From assembly GCF_001540865.1 (NCBI RefSeq), contig NC_033638.1, positions 8,413,133 to 8,477,132 on the forward strand: a stretch of DNA of 64,000 nucleotides. Reading direction: 5' to 3'. Within the stretch, counting starts at the first letter, position 1. Each line of letters begins with the position of its first letter. The position numbers were made by a program, and so were the translations under genes. Below, one piece after another: positions 58,293 to 64,000 of the stretch. The stretch comes from Ananas comosus. Its lineage: Eukaryota > Streptophyta > Magnoliopsida > Poales > Bromeliaceae. Under the pieces are notes generated by a model. It searched no databases, had not been told where the DNA came from, and saw only the letters and a list, made by a program, of their open reading frames with translations.

Positions 58293-58631
58293 GGGTTAAT
58301 TTCATACAGCGCTCTGTAAATGTATCGAATAACAAATATATCGATCTCTATAAAGTTTACTTTTTATATTTATCCTTACTGTTTATTTTCTTAATAAAAG
58401 ATAAGTGAAATGATACTTTTACTATGACAAATATATCTCTTCAAAAGTTACAGAAATGTCATTCTAAAAATTTTCAACGATCAGTTTTTGTTATATTTTT
58501 TTAACCAATCCTAGCAGTAAGGGTATATTTGAAAACGTTAGGATTTTTGTAATGATAAATATAAAAGTTAAACTTTGTAGAGATATACCTGCTATTCGAT
58601 ATATTTACAGGAAGTTATATGGAATTAACCC
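58293..58631. mobile_element. MITE of family M4 with terminal GGGTTAATT
   Basis: The left GGGTTAATTTCATACAGCGC...TGTAAATGTATCGAATA pairs with the right end in reverse, GGGTTAATTCCATATAACTTCCTGTAAATATATCGAATAG. Inverted similarity extends about 100 bp. It is almost adjacent to SINE copy 3. Confidence 0.75.
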
Positions 58632-58892
58632 TACTTTTTTCTTAATATATTTTTACGTTTTCTAACTCTCAAAAATTTAAAATTTAAAGAATTTACTCTC
58701 AAAGTGTTCTAAGCACAATCCCCAATATGATAAATATTGATTGGCTTATATATTGCACATACAAAAGAGTGATATCAAAAAGGTCAACTTTTGCTCATGC
58801 ATTTAAAAAATCAGAGTTCAAATATACGGTAATTAGGTTAGGCTGTATACAACGTAAATTGTTAAAGGGTTTTTTTTTTTTTTTTGGTATCT

Positions 58893-59235
58893 AGCTCTCT
58901 CTTTTTTTAAGAAGAAAATTGGCCTAACAAATTTATATTTGTATAAATAATTATTTTCTTGCCACGCGAGTGTCTAGATGACATTTTTAAGTTGAACACA
59001 GTAATTTGACCACCGTATTTAAATACGATGATTGAATCATCGTATTATTTTTTATATTTTTTATTATTTAAATTTTTTTTAAAAAAAGGCTAGAATGTAG
59101 AAATAAACACGGTAATTCAATCACCGTGTTCAATTTAAAAATACCAACATCGTGCTCGCATGGCCATGAGAGGTCCATATATGCAAATATAAATTTACTA
59201 AAACTATTTATAAAAATAAACTTTTTGAGAGAGCT
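58893..59235. mobile_element. MITE of family M7
   Basis: The left AGCTCTCTCTTTTTTTAAGA...AAATTTATATTTGTATA...GCCACGCGAGTG pairs with the right end in reverse, AGCTCTCTCAAAAAGTTTAT...AAATTTATATTTGCATA...GCCATGCGAGCACG. The centre has another palindrome, ATACGATGATTGAATCATCGTAT (59020-59042). Confidence 0.7.
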
Positions 59236-60171
59236 AAATGTAAAAGAAGTCCTTGTTAAAGAGACATCAGGTATACAAGTATAATCTATAAACCTGCGTA
59301 TATGGTTAAAAAAAAGAAAAGAAAAGAAAGTATTATTGACGTTGCCAATGAAAAATTCTAGAACGTACCAGTTATATTAGTGAAGCGCCGACATCTCCAA
59401 TTATTAAAATAATTTTTTTAAATTTATTTATCCTATTATGATTATAATTTTTTTTTTGTTATACGTTTTTTTCAAATAAAAAGATGTGATCGACAGCCTG
59501 TTATTAATGATGTGGTGCAAGTGTGACAGGCGCAGCAGACTTTTTCGTTGCCCGAGAGGCGATCTGCGGTAGCAAGCACTGGGAATGATTGGGAGGTCTA
59601 GGGATGATGTGGTGCACGAGGCCCAGGAAGTAATTTGTGGTACAGTGGATACCAGCTCCGCTGGCAGCAATTTGGGATTAATTGTTGGGACCCGACGACA
59701 GCTCGGAATAACCCCCGATCGTACTGCCTTCCCGCTTTCTATTTTGGCAGCTCTCCTTTGTTGGCGTGGAGGGCAGGAGGCGAGAATATGAGAGAGAAAA
59801 AAAAAAAAAATTATATTTTTTTTAAAAAAAATTAAAAATATTTTGAGAACATTATGAACTTACGACATTAATAGAGAAAACGAAATAATCAAATTATTTT
59901 TATTTATTTTATAAAAGTAAATAAAATTTTGAGATATTTTTATTATTTTAAGATTATTTTAGTGTAAATTATAAGAAATAGACGGATAGTGACAAAGATA
60001 GAAAGAGACTAAATGTTTAAAGTTAAAATTTTGAAGTAATAAAATATAAATTTTTTTAAAAAGTCAAAGCAGATATTTACGATAAAATTTTCTTTAAGAT
60101 TTTTTGTATTTTAATCAAGAAAAATTAAAAATATGTGAAATTCACCCTCAACAATAGGCTGAAATCGACGA
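59236..60171. other. Intergenic DNA with a GC-richer patch
   Basis: 59480-59790 is less AT-rich and contains repeated words (GATGTGGTGCA at about 59507 and 59603; GGCGATCTGCGG / GGAAGTAATTTGTGG), suggesting an old internal duplication. Open frames there match no family. The rest is featureless. Confidence 0.4.
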
Positions 60172-60510
60172 CTTATCTAAAATATGAACTATTTTGAGTC
60201 AAATCTAAGAAAACTTTAGTTTTGCATTTTATTTTTTTAATTTGTTTAATTTGAGTTAGTTAATAATATTTTGACTTCAAGAATTAAATACGTTATTTTT
60301 TTTTACAAATTTAGTTAGCATACTTTATGCACTTCTCCTAACTATAAATTCAGTAAAGTAAATAATTAGCTTAAAATTTTAAATCAAAATATTGTTAACA
60401 GATTGAAATCAAATAAATTGAAAGATTAAATAGTAAAATTAAAAATTAACAGATTAGATAGGTAGCCGATTCAAAATGATTTATAATTTATGTAAGTTCT
60501 GTACATTTTG
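60172..60510. mobile_element. MITE of family M1, divergent copy
   Basis: The inner arms AATATGAACTATTTTGAGTC and, in reverse, AATTATAAATCATTTTGAATC match. The right end keeps the family terminus GTAAGTTCTGTACATTTT, and the left outer end is eroded. Confidence 0.55.
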
Positions 60511-61605
60511 ACCTCAAAGTATGGTGTAAATTTAATATTCTACCCATTTTAAGATTTGAAATTTAAATATTTTTAGTATTAAAAAGATAAAAATTTTGAT
60601 TTGTGATGATAAAATTGACTATTAGAGAAAGGAATGTAAAATTTACATCCACTCTTGAGTGCACAGTAATATTATTTAAACAAATTCCTCGATTCTAATA
60701 ATTTTTTTAAATACGTACCTTTCTAACTTATAATTCTTTATTTAAGTTATTTTAGTCATTTAAGTTAAAAGTGTTATCAAATTTAATATCTTAATTAGTA
60801 TAAACTAACTAAAATTATCAACTTTGATTTATTAGTAAAAAATTGATCAAGGTTTAATTTTTCTTTTTGCTAATATCTTTTAATTCCAAAACAGTAAAAA
60901 TTTAGGGAGTATCAATAAAAGAAGAAGGTGATATAGTTGGGTGTTGAGGGGATCTCCAAACATTTCTATTAAAAAAAAAAAAAGAGGAGAGAGAAATAAA
61001 CATCTGTCATTGGCTACTCCATGGTCTTGGTTGGGGAGAGAGAGAGAGAAAAAAAAGAAAAGAAAAGAAGAAGAAAAGGTCACTCCTTTCACTAAAAAAA
61101 AGCCCTTTTTCCTCTTCCTCTTTTACCACCCCCTCCCCCTTCTTTGTCTCCATCTTTCTCTGAAGTGCACTAATGATGGAGCAAAGTTTCCATCTTTGAG
61201 CTTCTCCTCTCTCTTTTGCCATTAAAAAAAAGATAACTTTTTGCCACCCCTTTCTCCCCCTTTCCACTCTCTTTTGCACTTCACCAACCCTGATCTTTCC
61301 CTATCTCCTTGTTTTGGTTACTTGATTTGGGGTTTGGAGCCCCAAATGCATGTGGGTCAGTTGAGATTTTGAGTAATTTGGTGATTTTGTGCACACATTA
61401 TGTGCTGTCACATTGCTTCCTCCTTTTACTGTGCATGAATTTGCTGTACTTCTGATTGAAATTGTGTGATTGCTATGTATGATTCATGATTCATTGTTTG
61501 CATTTTAGCTCCACTTTTAGTGTCTTGTGTGTACTGTGCATTAAATCTTGCATCTTGTGAAAAAAAAACCCACCCTTTTGATCACTGTTCTTCTGTAGCT
61601 AAGTA
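60511..61605. other. Promoter and 5' leader of the LRR receptor kinase
   Basis: 60935-61320 is pyrimidine/purine-biased with TCTC and GAGA runs and several short frames, typical of a plant leader. A probable leader-intron acceptor, TTCTTCTGTAG, ends at 61598, seven bases before the start codon. 60511-60934 shows nothing else. Confidence 0.45.
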
Positions 61606-64000
61606 ATGCAGTTCACTATCCTGTTTCTTTTCATCTGGGTAGGAGGTATTAGTGGAGATTCGGACTTCGATGCGCTCGTCGAGTTCCGAAAAGGGATTCA
61701 GGAAGACCCTTCCGGCCGAATCATCGATTCTTGGAACCCTAGCAGTGAGCTTGATTCTTTTGGTTGCCCCATTAATTGGTATGGGGTACAATGTAGCGCC
61801 GGTCGGGTTTCTTCGATCGCTTTGGGTAATGTCGGTTTGGTTGGAAACATCAGTTTCTCGGCGTTAACAAAGATGTCGATGCTTCAAAACCTATCTCTGT
61901 CAAACAATCAGTTAATCGGTGTTCTCCCCCCCGAAATGGGGCTTATTAGCTCTTTGGAGCTTCTAGATCTTTCCAACAACTTGTTTTCGGGTCCTATTCC
62001 TGCTCAGTTGACAAAGTTGGTGAATTTGGTCTATCTCAATCTGTCCTCGAACAGTTTTAGCGGAGTTTTGCCACCTGGGTTCCAAAATTTTAGAAAATTG
62101 AAGTACTTGGATCTTCAAGGCAACAATTTTTCGGGGAAAGTAGATGAGGTTTTTGCTGAATTACAGGGTTTGGTCGATATTGATTTCAGCAGAAATCAGT
62201 TTTCCGGGTCACTGAAGTCGATTTCTGATGATTCAGCTATTACGAGCTCGCTGCGGTATCTAAATGTCAGCCACAATGGTCTGTCTGGGGAGCTATTCTT
62301 AAAAGGTTCGGTGCCTTTGTTCGATAGCTTAGAGGTTTTCGACGTGAGCTTCAATCAGCTCAGCGGCAATGTTCCTTCGTTCAATTTCATAGTTTCTCTT
62401 AGGATTTTACGTTTGAGAGAGAATCAATTTTCCGGGTCCTTGCCGGAAGCACTTTTCAGGGAAACTTCAATGGTGTTGACTGAGCTTGACCTAAGCTGCA
62501 ACCAGCTTACAGGTAAAAAAAAAGGAGGAGAAATTACTAGTTGAATGCAATTATTTTGCTACATTTTACTGTGTCCTTGCTTCGAAATTGGACTTATGAC
62601 TGCTTTTTATTGCATTTACCTTTTAAGATTTTACCTCATGATTCTATAAATCTATCTCCACTTTACGTAATTTATGAACACCATTGCTTCTAGATAGTGT
62701 TTTCTTTTGCCCGAAATTTTGACCGTCAACTGGTAGGTGGGGCTTTAAATGGCAGCATGGGTTATGAAAAGCGACATGTCACATTGAATATATTTGAATT
62801 TTGTACCTTTTGTTCTTCATTAACTATAAGGACTCTTAAGATAATCCGTCGGGAAAGAATGTCTTAAGAGTCCTTATATTATCTGTTCTCCTCACCAGTT
62901 GTTTCACTTACATTATGCAAGGAAATAATGTTCGTACAATGAAGTTGATCCTAGTGTGAAATTTTTGACGTAAATTTCATTCTTTTATGCAGGTCCAATA
63001 AAACGTGTAACTTCGATAACTTTAAAGAGCTTAAACCTTTCATTCAATAACCTTTCAGGCTCTTTGCCTATCACCGTAGGGAGCTGCGCGGTCATAGACT
63101 TAAGCAACAACATGCTTTCTGGGAACTTATCTGTAATCCGGGCTTGGGGAAATTATGTGGAAGTTATCGATCTAAGTTCAAATGGCTTGACAGGAATTTT
63201 GCCAAATGAAACATCTCAGTTCTTGAGGCTGGCCTCTTTCAACGTCTCGAACAACTTATTGACGGGAGAACTTCCACCTGTGATCGGAACTTATCCCGAG
63301 TTAAGTGCTATCGACCTTAGTCTCAATCAGCTCTATGGCCCTCTGCCATCGACTCTTTTTACATCAGTAAGATTGTCGATCCTGAATCTTTCGGGAAATA
63401 GCTTTACAGGAACCATCCCTTTTCCTGACGGTGAAGGCGCTTTGCCATATTCAAGCTTGACCTATCTTGATCTTTCAAAGAACTCCTTAAGTGGTCCACT
63501 GCCTCCGGAAATTGGTAGATTGAGTGGCTTGAAATTATTAAATATTGGGAAGAACAACTTTTCTGGGCAGATACCGAAAGAAATCGGTTTGCTCCAAAAT
63601 CTGCAATATGTTGACTTGTCTAGTAACGAGTTGGACGGCACCATACCTAGTGGATTTACTGACGGCCTCGTTGGATTTAATGTTTCCTATAATAATCTAT
63701 CAGGCAATGTTCCTAACAACTTGTTGAAGTTTCCATATTCATCATTTCATCCGGGGAATGAACTGTTGATCTTTCCTAGTTCGCCTCCTTCAAATGTTTC
63801 CGACCTTCCCTATAAGGGAAGAAAGCACGACCGTCAGATGAAGCACACTTTGCAGTACGTTCTGATCGGATGTGCTTTTGCTTGTTTTGTTCTAATAATT
63901 GTGTTAGTGATTATTCATCGAAGGATTTCTGGTCAGAAACGCAGAGGAAGTGCTACTGATAAAACCAACTCAACTATAACTCGCTGTGTCGAGGGTCAAA
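61606..64000 (+). CDS. LRR receptor-like kinase, At5g10020/SIRK1 type, extracellular part (partial gene)
   Basis: Exon 1 (61606-62512) and exon 2 (62993 onward) join T-G across a GT-AG intron; exon 2 runs off the right edge. The protein begins MQFTILFLFIWVGGISGDSD, a signal peptide. The LRR N-cap follows (ALVEFRKGIQEDPSGRIIDS, CPINWYGVQC). About 20 plant-type repeats LxxLxLSxNxxSGxLPP follow, including CNQLTGPIKRVTSITLKSLN across the splice. A membrane segment (YVLIGCAFACFVLIIVLVII, about residues 590-610) precedes a basic HRRISGQKRR. The repeat-by-repeat layout fits the probable inactive receptor kinase At5g10020 (SIRK1, sucrose-induced) better than GHR1. The kinase domain lies beyond the window, so activity cannot be judged. 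The frame running past 62512 into KKKGGEITS is intron read-through. Confidence 0.9.
62825..62878. repeat. Perfect 17-bp hairpin in the LRR kinase intron
   Basis: TATAAGGACTCTTAAGA (62825-62841) and its exact reverse complement TCTTAAGAGTCCTTATA (62862-62878) are separated by 20 bases. The hairpin lies near the middle of the 480-bp intron. Confidence 0.9.

Overview
The window is nuclear DNA of a flowering plant. Its genes are intron-rich, several have very GC-rich first exons (SIP2, CRD1, MAG2L, VQ), the intergenic DNA is AT-rich, and small transposons are abundant. The GC-rich 5' exons fit a monocot. A non-grass commelinid such as pineapple is a guess I cannot confirm from sequence alone. Five isolated N characters (10788, 32320, 37823, 38361, 39123) mark assembly joins, and three of them lie in a visibly scrambled block at 37.7-39.8 kb.

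Layout, left to right: the 5' end of COP9 signalosome subunit 2 (minus, runs off the left edge); aquaporin SIP2 (minus); Mg-protoporphyrin IX monomethyl ester cyclase CRD1 (minus), divergent from plastid ribosomal protein PSRP5 (plus); a 17-exon GH51 alpha-L-arabinofuranosidase (minus); an RLCK-VII kinase (minus); about 9 kb of repeats holding a miniature LTR element and a 3.85-kb element with terminal inverted repeats and internal arrays; an SUVH histone methyltransferase with an intronless CDS (plus); a MITE-rich, misassembled stretch and an NB-LRR relic; the Golgi/ER tethering factor MAG2-like/RINT1 (minus); a VQ-motif protein (minus); SINEs and a second miniature LTR element; a kinase with an N-terminal universal-stress-like domain (minus); a 5'-truncated LINE; more MITEs and a possible Pack-MULE; and the 5' half of an LRR receptor-like kinase of the At5g10020/SIRK1 type (plus, runs off the right edge).

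The genes do not form an operon-like unit. The only suggestive pairing is CRD1/PSRP5: two nuclear genes for plastid proteins that share a 1,075-bp divergent promoter region, with G-boxes on the CRD1 side and a telo-box plus site II elements on the PSRP5 side.

The best leads are: (i) SINEs with exact target-site duplications whose 3' hairpin and tail match the 3' end of a LINE in the same window; (ii) the 3.85-kb inverted-repeat element whose two arms carry different arrays of about 457 and 459 bp; (iii) two copies of a miniature LTR retroelement with only 74 bp between its LTRs; (iv) an otherwise intact GH51 enzyme whose predicted acid/base Glu is Gln; (v) two start-stop uORFs before SUVH. 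Exon boundaries were read by hand from splice consensus, phase and family similarity, and no database search was possible.
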